Below, piece after piece: positions 38,801 through 47,235 of a stretch of DNA of 64,000 nt. A program made the translations under genes and the position numbers. The stretch covers positions 11,174,711 through 11,238,710 of the forward strand of contig CM038705.1 of NCBI GenBank assembly GCA_021613375.1, given 5' to 3'. How positions within the stretch are numbered: the stretch's first letter is position 1; each line of letters begins with the position of its first letter. This stretch comes from Megaleporinus macrocephalus. Taxonomy: Eukaryota; Chordata; Actinopteri; Characiformes; Anostomidae. Under the pieces are notes generated by a model. It was not told the origin of the DNA. It did not search any database and saw only the letters and a list, made by a program, of their open reading frames with translations.

Positions 38801-41800
38801 TTCACTAGTGTGTGTGTATATGTGGGTGTTTCACTGCCCCCTAGTGTGTATGTTCACTAGTGTGTGTGTATATGTGGGTGTTTCACTGCCCCCTAGTGTG
38901 TATGTTCACTAGTGTGTGTGTATATGTGGGTGTTTCACGGTCTCTCACCGTGTCAGGGCAGCGTAGTACAGGTGCAGCAGGGCAGTGCAGTCTTTTCCTC
39001 CGTTGAAGCCGACGCAGATCTCATCAGCTGAGTACCGATCCAGCGCTGTCTCTATCGTCTTCAGAGCCGCAGACACTTTCTCCCCCAGCGCTGATCCTGC
39101 GGGACGTTCGAGCAGGAGCTTCAGTTACAGCTTAACAACAGTAGCTGTGTGACAGTTCAGACTCTGTCAGGCTCTACAACTCATACAAACCATTTCCAGC
39201 TACATGTCTAATGCTGCTCAGTGTCCACAGCTGTCTAAAGCAGAACTTACACCTCTGGTACCAAAAAACTGAACAGACGAGAAGATGAGAAGAGCTTCAT
39301 AGATGAAGGTAAGTTTGGGGTTTTGTGGTCTCCTCATTCGTTTTGGCTCACAGTTGGACTACAAGAGGTAGTGGACCTGAGGTTTGTGTAACAAAGCAGG
39401 TTCAACTTAGACTTAGACTAACAGAGTTGAGGTGTAGTGTCAGGTGTAGATATTCAGACTGTAGTTAATCCATGTTTAGATTCTCAGGCTGTGATTAATT
39501 CAGGTTTAGATACTTAGGCTGTGATTAATCCAGGTTTAAATACTTAGGATTTAATTTATCCAGGTTTAGATACTTAGACAGTGATTAATACAAGTTTAGA
39601 TACTCAAGCTGTGAGTAATCTAGATTTAAATACTCTGGCTGTGAGTAATCCAGGTTTAGAAACTCAGACTGCGATTAATTCAGATTTAGATAGTCAGGCT
39701 GTGATTAATCCAGATTTAGATACTCAGACTGTGGGTAATCTAGGTTTAGATACTCAAGACTGTGATTAATCCAGGTTTAGATACTCAGGCTGTGTTTAAT
39801 CTAGGTTTAGATACTCAGGCTGTGATTAATCCAGGTTTAAATACTTAGGATTTCATTTATCCAGGTTTAGATACTTAGACAGTGATTAATCCAGGTTTAG
39901 ATTCTCAGGCTGTGATTAATCCAGGCTTAGATACTCAGACTGTGATTAATCCAGGTTTAGATACTCAGACTGTGATTAATCCAGGTTTAGATACTCAAAC
40001 TGTGATTTATCCAGGTTTAGATACTCAGACAGTGATTTATCCAGGTTTAGATACTCAGACTGTGATTAATCCAGGTTTAGATACTCAGACAGTGATTTAT
40101 CCAGGTTTAGATACTCATGCTGTGATTAATCCAGGTTTAGATACTCAGACTGTGATTTATCCAGGTTTAGATACTCAGACTGTGATTTATCCAGGTTTAG
40201 ATACTCATGCTGTGATTAATCCAGGTTTAGATACTCAGACTGTGATTTATCCAGGTTTAGATACTCATGCTGTGATTAATCCAGGTTTAGATACACCGGC
40301 TGTGATTAATCCAGGTTTAGATACTCAGACTGTAATTAATCCAGATTTAGATACTCAGGCTGTGATTAATCCAGGTTTAGATACTCAGACTGTGATTTAT
40401 CCAGGTTTAGATACTCAGACTGTGATTTATCCAGGTTTAGATACTCATGCTGTGATTAATCCAGGTTTAGATAATCAGACTGTGATTAATCCAGGTTTAG
40501 ATACTCAGACTGTGATTTATCCAGGTTTAGATACTCAGACTGTGATTTATCCAGGTTTAGATACTCATGCTGTGATTAATCCAGGTTTAGATACACCGGC
40601 TGTGATTAATCCAGGTTTAGATACTCAGACTGTAATTAATCCAGATTTAGATACTCAGGCTGTGATTAATCCAGGTTTAGATACACAGGCTGTGATTAAT
40701 CCTGATGTTACAGGTAAGTACAGTACTTTAATTACTTCATAAAATGCCACAACAAATGTTTTTTTCTTTCATTTTCCCAAGTCTTTATAGTGCAGACTGT
40801 AAAAGCTGGGAGGCCTCTGCATTGCCACTCCCTAAGGATACAGGTAAGTACCAGTTTCTAGTTCATTATGGGTCTTTTTTCTTATACTTTTTTAAAGAAA
40901 GTGTCTTTGGCAGAAGTCCCTAGTAGGATGCTGATGGGTTAGGAAGACCTGCCCTAACACACACTTTATGTTTGTTATAAACTAACAGTGTTTACCGTGT
41001 TCTGTATTCCAACCTCAAGCCAGAAAAAAATTATATTCAGGTCTTCCTGCCAATTTAAGTTGACTCTTCCCCAAATCATTCAGCCTGTACTACGACTGTT
41101 CTAGCTCTGACCCAATTTCCCCAAAAGAAAGTTACAATTATTATTTCCCAGAAATGATTCTGAATCAGCAAGTAAACATTAGTCAGCATGACTGTAATCC
41201 ACACTGATCTAATGGACCATCAGAAAACCGTCCTGTAGTATGCATCAGAGTGCAATGTTTTTTAATAGCCTCCCTCCACCGTTCGTTCTATTATCTATAC
41301 ATACATACTTCCTAGGGTTGTGTATTGACGATACTACAAACTGTGATATATTGCGATACTGTAAGCAAGGCGATACATATTGTAACATAATAGAATTTTA
41401 GGAAATTTGGCATAATATAAAAAATACCACCATATGCATAAGTTAGGAAGAGTCTATTAGTGAAGAACATCGCTATCTAGTGGTCAGGGGTTTAAATGCA
41501 ACACAAAATAGACCGATGTCTGTTGATTAACTATTGATTAAAAAATCAATGCAGTGTTTTTGAGAATCAATACAGTATCACATAATATTGCGACATTCTA
41601 TATTTTGGGGGTTTTATTTACACCCTAAATAAATAAATAAATAAATACATACATACAGCTTAATACCTACCTTCTCTCTGGGTCAACCACTGTGAAAATC
41701 ACTGAAAGACTCCTGATTGCTATCTCAGATGTCCCCAGATGTCCCCAGTGGAGAGTGCACAATGTTCAGGCGAATATCTTGATTAGTTTTTTTTACATGT

Positions 41801-44800
41801 AACGACATTTAAAAAAGTGGGTGTGGCCTTCAAACTTTGAAAAGCTATTACTTTTGACCTGCTGATTTTTCCACAGATTATTTTAGCTTAAGATGTTTTA
41901 ACAACCAAAACAGAAGATGCAGAGCTGCATGTTTTTCATTACATGGCTTACTGAAAAACTTTAATACATAAAAAGATTACTTATATCTCAGTTTTGCTAA
42001 CTAGGTATTAGTCTTGAACAAACAAAGGATTAGAGTTAATAGTTTTGTAATTATAATGTAGGTGAAGTACATTTACATTGTTGTTTTAATACAGAATTTG
42101 ACATGTTACATTTATTGTATAGTATTTATTAATAAATATAGTTTTCCTCAAAATTCAAAATTCATATTTGGTAAAAGGTATGTGGTCCTTACTGTAGTTA
42201 AACATATTTAGTAGCAGCCTCTGGCAGACATGAGAAATATCCATTTTTAATGCATTAAAAATCTGAAAAATATAAAAATACACTACAATATGAGTAATAT
42301 ATATCTAAATTTGATAAATGAGATAGATGGCCAAAGTAAAGTATCGCTATTTTTAAAATCTTACATCAATATTTCAAAATAAATGATCTACCACACTGCA
42401 GCACTCATGAAGCAGGGGACACATTAACCAAATCTTAGACGGTCTCACTATTAACAGGACATTTATTAAAGGTGTTAATTTATTTCCGTGTGTTCTTCCT
42501 GTCTACTTACCGCTGTTGGAGAGGGAGTAGACCTCCTCGGTCGCAATGGACACAGTGTCACTGACAAGCCGGACCACACTCCCCTTGGGCAGCTCCTCCT
42601 CCACCTGAGCCCGAGCCCTCTCCACCTCCTCCGCGCTGTCAGAGTCCAAAACCAGCCTGACCCGGTGGTAGTTGCTCAGCCAGTCCGGGTATGAGCCCAG
42701 GGCCACCCGCTTCCCCCAGTCTGCCTGCAGCCGGCTCAACACCGGCGCAATGGTGGCCTCGTCAGCATCAACAAACACCTCCCGCGTGTGGAAGGTGGTC
42801 CCGGAGGCGGCGAACAGATGTGAAAGGCCGTCGAAGGCGCGCTCCAGCAGGGACGGGATGCCCGGAAAGATGTAGACGTTACGGACGCTGACCAGCGGGT
42901 AGCGGAGCTGCTGGCCCGTCCTCGGGTCAGTGCCGTAGTTCAGCTTTGCTGACTCAGGCACCATAGCCAGCTTCATGGTGGCACTCTTCGGATCAACCGC
43001 ACCGAAGAACTTCTCCAGCAGCCCCGCCAGCTCCGGGTGGGCTCGCAGGTCTTCGCCAAACGCCATGGCAACACTCTCAAAGGTCACGTCATCGTGCGTG
43101 GGGCCAATTCCCCCGGCCGTGATGAGGTGCGTGACAGAGGGGGAGAGCCGGGCCACTTCCTCTGCAATGACCTCTCGGACGTCCGGCACCACAGTGATCC
43201 GCTGTACTGTGACGCCCAGCTTCCGCAGACCTCTGCACAAGAAGGCGCTGTTGGTGTCCGTGGTGTGACCCTGACGAGGAAAAACAGATGAACGATGAAC
43301 AGAGCAGTAGACTCTAACACGAAAACAAACTATAGTAGCATCACATATAACCTGATAGTAACACCTGAAATACTACGTATGTCAATAGCAACATCTGTAA
43401 CAGTAAATACATTTAGTAACATCAGTAGCAGTAAAGTCATATGTAGTAGCATCTGTAGTGGGAAGTATATCTGTAGTAACACCTAAAATAGTACATCTGT
43501 AGTAACATCTGTAAAAGAAAATACATGTTTAGTAACGTCTGTAGTAGCGAGTCAAACTGATGTAACATCTGTAGAAATAAACATCTGTATTAAGTTCATC
43601 TCTAGTGTTAGGTTTATCTCTAGTAACACCTGAAATACATCTCTAGTAGTAGTAAATCAATCGGTAGTAGTAAGGTCATATACAGTATCGCTTAGGATAG
43701 TATGGCTGTAGTATCATCTGTAGTAGTAAGTCAAACTGAGGTAACACCTGTAGTAAATACACCTGTACACACATCTAGTAGTAACACCTGTAGTAGTAAA
43801 TCAAACTTAGGTAACACCTGTAGTAAATACACCTGTATGCACATCTAGTAGTATCATCTGTAGTAGTAAGTCAAACTGAGGTAACACCTGTAGTAAATAC
43901 ACCTGTACGCACATCTAGCAGTAACATCTGTAGTAGTAAGTCAAACTGAGGTAACACCTGTAGTAAATACACCTGTATGCACATCTAATAGTATCATCTG
44001 TAGTAGTAAATCAAACTGAGGTAACACCTGTAGTAAATACACCTGTACACACATCTAGTAGTAACATCTGGAGTAGTAAATAACATCTGGAGCTGTAAGT
44101 CTCTGTAGTAAAAGCTATAGTAGTATGTTCATCTGTAGTAACACCTGTAATAGTGACTATGTCTGTAGTAATATATGTAGTAGTAAGAGGAACTGTAGTG
44201 ACACCTGTAATATTGACTATGTCTGTAGTAATATATGTAGTAGTAAGAGGAACTGTAGTGACACCTGTAATAGTGACTATGTCTGTAGTAATATATGTAG
44301 TAGTAAGAGGAACTGTAGTGACACCTGTAATAGTGACTATGTCTGTAGTAATATATGTAGTAGTAAGAGGAACTGTAGTGACACCTGTAATATTGACTAT
44401 GTCTGTAATAACACCTGTAATAGTGACTATGTCTGTAGTAATATATGTAGTAGTAAGAGGAACTGTAGTAACACCTGTAATAGTGACTATGTCTGTAGTA
44501 ATATATGTAGTAGTAAGAGGAACTGTAGTAACACCTGTAATAGTGACTATGTCTGTAGTAATATATGTAGTAGTAAGAGGAACTGTAGTAACAGTTGTAA
44601 TGTCTGTAGTAATATATGTAGTAGTAAGAGGAACTGTAGTAACACCTGTAGTGACAAACACATTAATATCATGTGTAACAGTAAGCACATCTAATGTAAC
44701 ATCTGTAGTAGTAAGTCAAACTGAGGTAACACCTGTAGTAAATACACCTGTACACACATCTAGTAGTAACACCTGTAGTAAATACACAATACACCTGTAT

Positions 44801-45999
44801 GCACATGTCGTAGTAACATCTGTAGTAGTAAATAACTTCTGGAGCTGTAAGTCTCTGTAGTAAAAGCTGTAGTAGTATGTTCATCTGTAGTAACACCTGT
44901 AATAGTGACTATGTCTGTAGTAACAGTTGTAATAGTGACTATGTCTGTAGTAATATATGTAGTAGTAAGAGGAACTGTAGTAACACCTGTAATAGTGACT
45001 ATGTCTGTAATAACACCTGTAATAGTGACTATGTCTGTAATAACACCTGTAATAGTGACTATGTCTGTAATAACACCTGTAATAGTGACTATGTCTGTAG
45101 TAATATATGTAGTAGTAAGAGGAACTGTAGTAACACCTGTAATAGTGACTATGTCTGTAGTAATATATGTAGTAGTAAGAGGAACTGTAGTAACACCTGT
45201 AATAGTGACTATGTCTGTAGTAACAGTTGTAATGTCTGTAGTAATATATGTAGTAGTAAGAGGAACTGTAGTAACACCTGTAGTGACAAACACATTAATA
45301 TCATGTGTAACAGTAAGCACATCTAATGTAACATCTGTAGTTGTAAAAACATCTGTATTACCATATGCAGAAGTAGGTACATCTAAATTAGCACCTGTAG
45401 TAATAAATACACCTGTATCAACATCGGTAGAAGTAACATCTGCAGAGCCTCATATAAGAAAAGTGGTGATCAAATGTCTAGACTGATCATTTCTCAAGAA
45501 ATGACTATAAACATAAACAGAATGACGTTACTCCTCTGTTAATAACACTGTATCATCTGAAATATCTTCTCATGTCTAGTTTATTACATTGGAATTCACG
45601 CTGTGCTGTGCATAATCTATTATCAAATAAAGTAGTTATTAATATGCAACAAGTGACTCCAAACTGTTTAGATAGCTAGACGTAGTTATACACAGTTAGC
45701 GCTCCGTGTATGTGAACCCTCTCATTTTCAGTATTCTCAGCGCGCTGCACAGTCACGATTCTCTGTGATGATATGACTATCAGATCACCGATGACACATC
45801 CTGTCTGACTTATAATACGTGGAATCTGCCGCCTCCTCACCTTGAGGATCTCATCGCCGATGATGAGAATAGCAGCTGTGATGGCTCCTCCGTTCTCCGC
45901 TAAAGAGGAGCTGCCGTTCCGGGCCATGCTGGTGACGTGGGCTCCCACACGCCGAATCCTCCCCACTGCTCTGTTCAGCCGAGGCAACGCCTGGAGCAT
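16360..45999 (-). CDS. flad1: FAD synthase (seven coding exons)
   Basis: FAD synthase transfers AMP from ATP to FMN, giving FAD, the last step of flavin cofactor synthesis. The seven exons join to 521 residues. Exon 1 gives residues 1-53, and exon 2 gives 54-306 plus one base, with the MoaB/CinA-like domain motif [11 protein letters not shown] at 104-114. Exon 3 carries the PP-loop-like GFNGGKDC at 336-343. Exons 4-7 complete the PAPS-reductase-like catalytic domain, with [10 protein letters not shown] at 420-429, [10 protein letters not shown] at 453-462 and a C-terminus rich in Glu ([12 protein letters not shown]). Every junction is GT-AG and phases agree. The start at 45999 is preceded in frame by TGA within the spliced exon. 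The total lies between the two human forms (587 and 490 residues). The gene spans about 36 kb because its introns are filled with arrays and transposons. The molybdopterin-like domain is known in animals as an FAD hydrolase-type module; its activity here is inferred. Confidence 0.96.
16500..17795. other. flad1 intron 7, mostly unassigned
   Basis: Intron sequence between exons 7 and 6. A GC-richer patch at about 17150-17300 may be an old repeat. No clear ends, no ORF. Confidence 0.5.
17799..18130 (+). mobile_element. hAT-like transposon remnant
   Basis: It begins CAGTGGTCACTAATAGACGG followed by ACTGCGGTCCGGATCTGGAC, wording typical of one hAT terminal family. At about 17977-18090 the plus strand reads [20 protein letters not shown], then FILSTVNGT. 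This resembles the N-terminal KRK...FQ..W...F...VNG block of hAT transposases of the ZBED/GTF2IRD2-like kind. There is no other end and no full frame. Confidence 0.45.
18339..18412 (-). CDS. flad1: flad1 coding exon 6
   Basis: 74 bp, with acceptor ctctttag before 18412 and donor gtgagg after 18339. It encodes [19 protein letters not shown] and ILYDKG (453-476 plus two bases of 477), a nucleotide-binding part of the PAPS-reductase-like domain. Confidence 0.95.
18420..19715. other. flad1 intron 6, right part without recognised elements
   Basis: No coding exon or transposon end is recognised. Some stop-free stretches on the minus strand near 19369-19843 have no domain content. Confidence 0.4.
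20085..20345. repeat. fish LINE/SINE 3'-type repeat fragment
   Basis: The segment AGATTCAAGAGTTTTATTGT then CATATGTACAGC ... CAATGAAATTCTTACTTTGC is a common fish interspersed-repeat sequence. It is followed by A-rich sequence. No ORF. Confidence 0.6.
20527..22070. repeat. 15-bp minisatellite, about 103 copies
   Basis: The unit is TTCTAATTCCTCCGC, with four main versions differing at two positions (tccgc, tcctc, cccgc, tccac). The period is a multiple of three and the unit lacks stops in several frames. It therefore makes long artefact frames: (LIPPL)n on the plus strand and (ELEAE)n on the minus strand. It lies in flad1 intron 6. Confidence 0.98.
22200..22960. other. flad1 intron 6, no recognised gene
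   Basis: Unassigned sequence with a short (TA)n/T-run near 22586-22603. CCGCCGCCATCTTTGA near 22265 resembles a YY1 site but has no promoter context. Confidence 0.4.
22970..23096. repeat. second copy of the dispersed repeat seen at 2190-2650
   Basis: GAGAAACAGATGGACT, a CTACAG/GTGCTCCTA block, GTGGGGCTGATAA and GGTGTTCCTAATAAAGTG follow the same order as at 2530-2645. Confidence 0.55.
24052..25212. mobile_element. hAT-type element nested in the Tc1-like element
   Basis: Inverted ends TAGGGATGTAACGATACACT and GCATCGTTACATCCCTA. The flanks GTTCCTAT (24044-24051) and GCTCCTAT (25213-25220) match at 7 of 8 bases. A second hAT element is nested at 24240-24628. Confidence 0.85.
24240..24628. mobile_element. 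hAT-type MITE nested inside the previous hAT
   Basis: 389 bp with ends TAGGGCTGTGTTTTGGCAAA and TTTTCTTACAACCCTA. A perfect 8-bp duplication GTTCATAA flanks it at 24232-24239 and 24629-24636. A relative lies at 41313-41627. Confidence 0.9.
26140..27385. other. flad1 intron 6, AT-rich with an (ATT)n tract
   Basis: An (ATT)n microsatellite lies at about 26861-26897. Nothing else is recognised. Confidence 0.5.
27391..27430. repeat. diverged copy of the CCGTTCCACCTTAAATGG motif family
   Basis: CCAGTTTTCCCATTCGACC, then ATATATGGTGCTGCAGG, is a diverged match to the block at 37761-37798 and to the arms of the hairpin at 60995-61095. Confidence 0.5.
28294..28483 (-). CDS. flad1: flad1 coding exon 5
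   Basis: 190 bp, with acceptor gctatag before 28483 and donor gtgaac after 28294. It encodes residues 389-452, including the catalytic-domain motif [11 protein letters not shown] (420-430) and [16 protein letters not shown], both strongly conserved in FAD synthases. Confidence 0.96.
28730..29754 (+). mobile_element. Tc1-like transposon remnant in flad1 intron 5
   Basis: The left end, GTGGGGCTTGAAAGGTTTGT then AAACCCTTCAGAATTTTCC, is mirrored on the right by TAGAGGGTTCACACTTCAAC then TTTCAAAGCACCACTGG. The interior holds transposase fragments with an apparent internal deletion. Exact ends are uncertain. The right end falls just before exon 4. Confidence 0.7.
29031..29413 (+). pseudogene. Tc1-like transposase fragments
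   Basis: Two short open pieces (29031-29216 and 29228-29413). The first resembles the N-terminal domain. The second ends in the catalytic-core stretch [20 protein letters not shown] then [14 protein letters not shown], as in Tc1 relatives. The region from the second catalytic Asp to the end is missing or frameshifted. Confidence 0.7.
29770..29868 (-). CDS. flad1: flad1 coding exon 4
   Basis: 99 bp, with acceptor ctctttcag before 29868 and donor gtgaga after 29770. It encodes residues 356-388 ([20 protein letters not shown], then [13 protein letters not shown]), the strand-helix segment after the PP-loop. The donor sits about 15 bp from the right end of the Tc1-like remnant. Confidence 0.96.
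30377..31378. mobile_element. terminal-inverted-repeat DNA transposon, non-coding
   Basis: The left end, CAGGGGTGTGTTTCCCAAAA then CGTTCGTAACG, is mirrored by ATCGTTATCAGGAAACGCAC then CCCAG. Subterminal regions are rich in TTCGTAA and TTCTTAAAGTT motifs. Length is about 1 kb, with no transposase. A tRNA-like promoter segment lies inside. Confidence 0.65.
30783..30850 (+). repeat. tRNA-like (Pol III box A/box B) segment
   Basis: TGGTGGAGTGG fits the box A consensus fully, and AGTTCAATACT about 40 bases later fits box B at 9 of 11 positions. No acceptor stem pairs well, so this is more likely a SINE head or tRNA relic than a working tRNA gene. Confidence 0.35.
31680..33460 (-). pseudogene. 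L1-type LINE ORF2 C-terminal remnant, split by a hAT element
   Basis: On the minus strand, reading from 33460 down, fragments follow L1/Tx1 ORF2 order: [19 protein letters not shown], then [20 protein letters not shown] (the C-terminal cysteine region), then [19 protein letters not shown] and [20 protein letters not shown]. Stops and frameshifts break it. The hAT copy at 31939-32544 is inserted between the last two blocks. The 5' part, including the endonuclease and RT core, is missing. It lies in flad1 intron 4 in the same orientation as the gene. Confidence 0.75.
31939..32544. mobile_element. hAT-type transposon, copy B
   Basis: The ends TAAGGCTGGGCGATAAAACG and ATATCGCCCAGCCCTA match copy A at 598-1725. 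The flanks CCGCCAGT and ACACCAGT agree at 6 of 8. The right end is duplicated in tandem (ATCGCCCAGCCC twice, 32516-32544). The element interrupts a LINE remnant. Confidence 0.85.
33465..34490. other. flad1 intron 4, no recognised gene
   Basis: Mixed sequence without clear element ends or coding signals. Confidence 0.4.
34497..34735. repeat. hAT end fragment next to a GGTGAATGGAACC-family fragment
   Basis: GAGATGGGCGATATGGACAA near 34497 is a hAT-like left end without a partner. At about 34627 follows GTGGGGGTGAATGGAACCAG, a member of the dispersed family amplified at 59.2-60.4 kb. Confidence 0.5.
34739..35728 (-). mobile_element. Tc1-like transposon remnant
   Basis: The left end CACTGTATTGCCAAAAGTAT follows TA at 34737-34738. 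The right end is degenerate (GATGGGTGAGTGAACACTAT at about 35689-35708, then TGACAAAACTGT). The minus strand encodes an N-terminal transposase in pieces. It is of the same family as the 9210-10335 element. Confidence 0.75.
35194..35673 (-). pseudogene. Tc1-like transposase N-terminal fragments
   Basis: Piece 1 (35673-35434) reads [20 protein letters not shown], then [20 protein letters not shown], a helix-turn-helix DNA-binding domain. Piece 2 (35391-35194, another frame) continues with [20 protein letters not shown], then [18 protein letters not shown]. The catalytic part toward 34739 is mostly gone. Confidence 0.75.
35770..36665 (+). mobile_element. L2-type LINE 3' end (end of ORF plus 3' UTR)
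   Basis: The plus strand reads [20 protein letters not shown] then [15 protein letters not shown] and a stop at about 35890, the typical C-terminal end of an L2-type LINE ORF. The 3' UTR follows, with GGTGTCAACCAGAGAAGGAT and GGTTCCTCTCCAGGTTTCTT near 36560-36605. The same UTR in the opposite orientation is at 50696-50870. Confidence 0.7.
36884..37375. mobile_element. hAT-type MITE
   Basis: 492 bp, ends TAGGGGTGGGCGATATGGCC and GATACGATATGGCACACCCCTA in inverted orientation. Flanks TTCCAGAC (36876-36883) and CTCCAGAC (37376-37383) match at 7 of 8. No coding capacity. Confidence 0.9.
37740..37990. repeat. dispersed repeat carrying the CCGTTCCACCTTAAATGG motif
   Basis: TTTTCCCGTTCCACCTTAAA then TGGTGTAGCAGGTA is nearly identical to the arms of the hairpin at 60995-61095. 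The following sequence has no match there. Confidence 0.6.
38127..38938. repeat. ~52-bp minisatellite ending 10 bp from the flad1 exon 3 donor
   Basis: The unit contains TATATGTGGGTGTTTCACTG, then CCCCCTAGTGTGTATGTTCA and CTAGTGTGTG. There are about 16 copies with internal length changes in the GT part. The last unit runs into the donor region of exon 3 (tctctcac at 38941-38948). Confidence 0.95.
38949..39096 (-). CDS. flad1: flad1 coding exon 3 (PP-loop exon)
   Basis: 148 bp, with acceptor cccgcag before 39096 and donor gtgaga after 38949. It encodes residues 307-355 with [20 protein letters not shown] followed by the nucleotide-binding motif [16 protein letters not shown] (334-349). This is the signature of the FAD synthetase domain. 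Confidence 0.97.
39440..40708. repeat. 30-bp minisatellite, about 42 copies, in flad1 intron 3
   Basis: The unit is GATACTCAGACTGTGATTAA then TCCAGGTTTA. Recurrent variants (CATGC, CACCGG, GATTTAT) form longer periods: the 120 bases at 40261-40380 recur at 40561-40680. The 286-codon open frame across it is an artefact of the 30-bp period. Confidence 0.98.
40710..41310. other. flad1 intron 3, no recognised element
   Basis: Contains two GATRTTACAGGTAAGTA / GATACAGGTAAGTACC segments (40703 and 40838) that look like plus-strand donors but have no exon on that strand. Confidence 0.4.
41313..41627. mobile_element. hAT-type MITE related to 24240-24628
   Basis: Ends TAGGGTTGTGTATTGACGAT and TTTATTTACACCCTA. 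Internal GATATATTGCGATACTGTAA and TTTTTGAGAATCAATACAGT match the 24.2-kb element. No clear target duplication remains. An (AAAT)n tract abuts the right end. Confidence 0.75.
41630..42505. other. flad1 intron 3, AT-rich, no recognised element
   Basis: Starts with (AAAT)n/(ACAT)n to about 41657. Nothing further is recognised up to the exon 2 donor. Confidence 0.4.
42511..43270 (-). CDS. flad1: flad1 coding exon 2 (molybdopterin-binding-like domain)
   Basis: 760 bp, with acceptor cctcgtcag before 43270 and donor gtaagt after 42511. It encodes residues 54-306 plus one base. It begins [19 protein letters not shown] and contains [20 protein letters not shown] (104-123), [20 protein letters not shown] and [19 protein letters not shown]. 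The GC content (CpG-rich, G/C third positions) is far above that of the introns. Confidence 0.97.
43320..45440. repeat. complex TAGTAACAYCTG minisatellite with 60-bp higher-order units, flad1 intron 2
   Basis: The base motif is about 15-18 bp (GTAGTAACACCTGTAGTA). It is organised into 60-bp units (GTAATAGTGACTATGTCTGT, then AGTAATATATGTAGTAGTAA and GAGGAACTGTAGTAACACCT). A ~750-bp block at about 44055-44715 recurs at about 44815-45340. Open frames on both strands come from the period, which is divisible by three. Confidence 0.97.
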
Positions 46000-46051
46000 T
46001 CAGCCCAGGGACGAGGAGCACAGGAGGGCTGGAGAGAGACAGGCAGAGGCT
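45841..46051 (-). CDS. flad1: flad1 coding exon 1 with end of 5' UTR
   Basis: The acceptor cttccccag precedes 46051. 52 nt of 5' UTR are followed by ATG at 45999, and the donor gtgagg follows 45841. It encodes residues 1-53: [19 protein letters not shown] is Arg-rich with no acidic residue, then [18 protein letters not shown] and LIIGDEILK. The codon before ATG is TGA in frame. Met1 has a poor Kozak context (T at -3, C at +4). Met25 at 45927 has a good one (A at -3, G at +4). Mitochondrial targeting is inferred from composition. Confidence 0.93.
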
Positions 46052-46489
46052 CTGGGGAAGCAAGTAAACACTACTGGGGTCAAGCACTGATACTGTGACT
46101 ATTACTATTATGCAGTAACAACACTTCATGAGCGGGGCTCATCAGTTTCAGCCTGGTGACTAAACCTGCGTACTACACGATTAGTTAAGTTAGTGTTTGA
46201 ACTGGAAATCAGGATGAACCCAGCACTACCATCAGAATACAGTTCTTAACCTACCATTCTAACTGAAACAGAGCTGGTGTCAACCTAACAATTCGACTCG
46301 ACTTTTAGAGGCACAAATGACACGTAGCCTACACGCCTCACACACAAGTAATCAGACAGTTTGTGGACTATATATGGCAGAGAGTTGTTTGAGAAGCAGC
46401 TACATGTGTTTTAAAGCTCCCGCGGTATCTAGAACAGTCTTAGGTTCTACACTGGACGATTAAGAAACAGTTAACAATGAGACTTTTCA

Positions 46490-46700
46490 AGTGACTCTAC
46501 TGAAAGAAACATGTTACACGTGTTAATTATTTTAAAATAATCTGATAAAATTAGGAAAACTAGTAAACAGGTGCTGTCCTGCTGCTGTGTTGATGAAGCT
46601 CTACAGGATGTTTGAGCTTCAAGGTCTCGTGTATAGCAGTTGTAGTGTTATGATCATCTCCACTGTGCAGAGCTGACAGAGCACCACACTGCGGGTGACT
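46490..46700. mobile_element. internal fragment of the 598-1725 hAT family
   Basis: CTACTGAAAGAAACATGTTA, then GTAAACAGGTGCTGTCCTGC and TGCAGAGCTGACAGAGCACC, match 925-1115 in order and orientation. Neither terminus is present. Confidence 0.75.
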
Positions 46701-46704
46701 ACTT

Positions 46705-47235
46705 ATGTTATACGGAGTCAGTAATGAATAAAGCTCTATTAAAGAGAAGCACTAACTAAATAGGAACTAGACGTCAAATGATTAGAATGATTAGAGAGCT
46801 CCCTCACAGAAAGTTATCACGTAACATGGTTTTAAATGTGCTGCAAGGCCCCACAACACGGTATTATCAGGATACATGATACTTAAGTCATGACACAAAA
46901 TTACTACAATGTTTTAAATACTGCGATACGCTGAATACTGCAATGGCAATATATTATAAAATATATTATTTTGACCTCAAAGACTTAAATGTAAACATTA
47001 AAGGGAAAGTTTTCAGTCTGATAATGTCATTACAATCATTTTTTTATTGTGGCAAAACGGGACTGTCAAGCCAACAGACTGACCAACATTTACTCTAGAG
47101 TTATAAGTCCCGCCTTAGAATGAGATGAATCATTTATGAATGGTTTAAAATAAGTTTATTAAAGGATATTAATTAAATCATAAACACACATAAAGGTGAC
47201 CCATTGTTGTAATAACAGTGAACCTACCTTCATTA
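46705..47235. other. flad1 intron 1, no recognised gene
   Basis: A GATACATGATACTTAAGTCA-type patch near 46873 resembles hAT internal sequence of the GATAC-rich kind, but ends are missing. Confidence 0.4.

Noticed and set aside
39882..40742. 286-codon frame with a 10-residue repeat ([10 protein letters not shown])
   Set aside because: A by-product of the 30-bp minisatellite; it begins and ends with the array.
40700..40860. Two plus-strand CAGGTAAGTA donor-like sites after the 30-bp array
   Set aside because: No plausible plus-strand exon precedes them; chance matches inside a minus-strand gene.
42488..43291. Plus-strand frames across the flad1 exon 2 region
   Set aside because: GC-rich shadows of the minus-strand exon.
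44011..45486. Cys- and Thr/Val-rich repeat proteins on both strands
   Set aside because: Artefacts of the 60-bp array; equally long frames exist in several frames on both strands.
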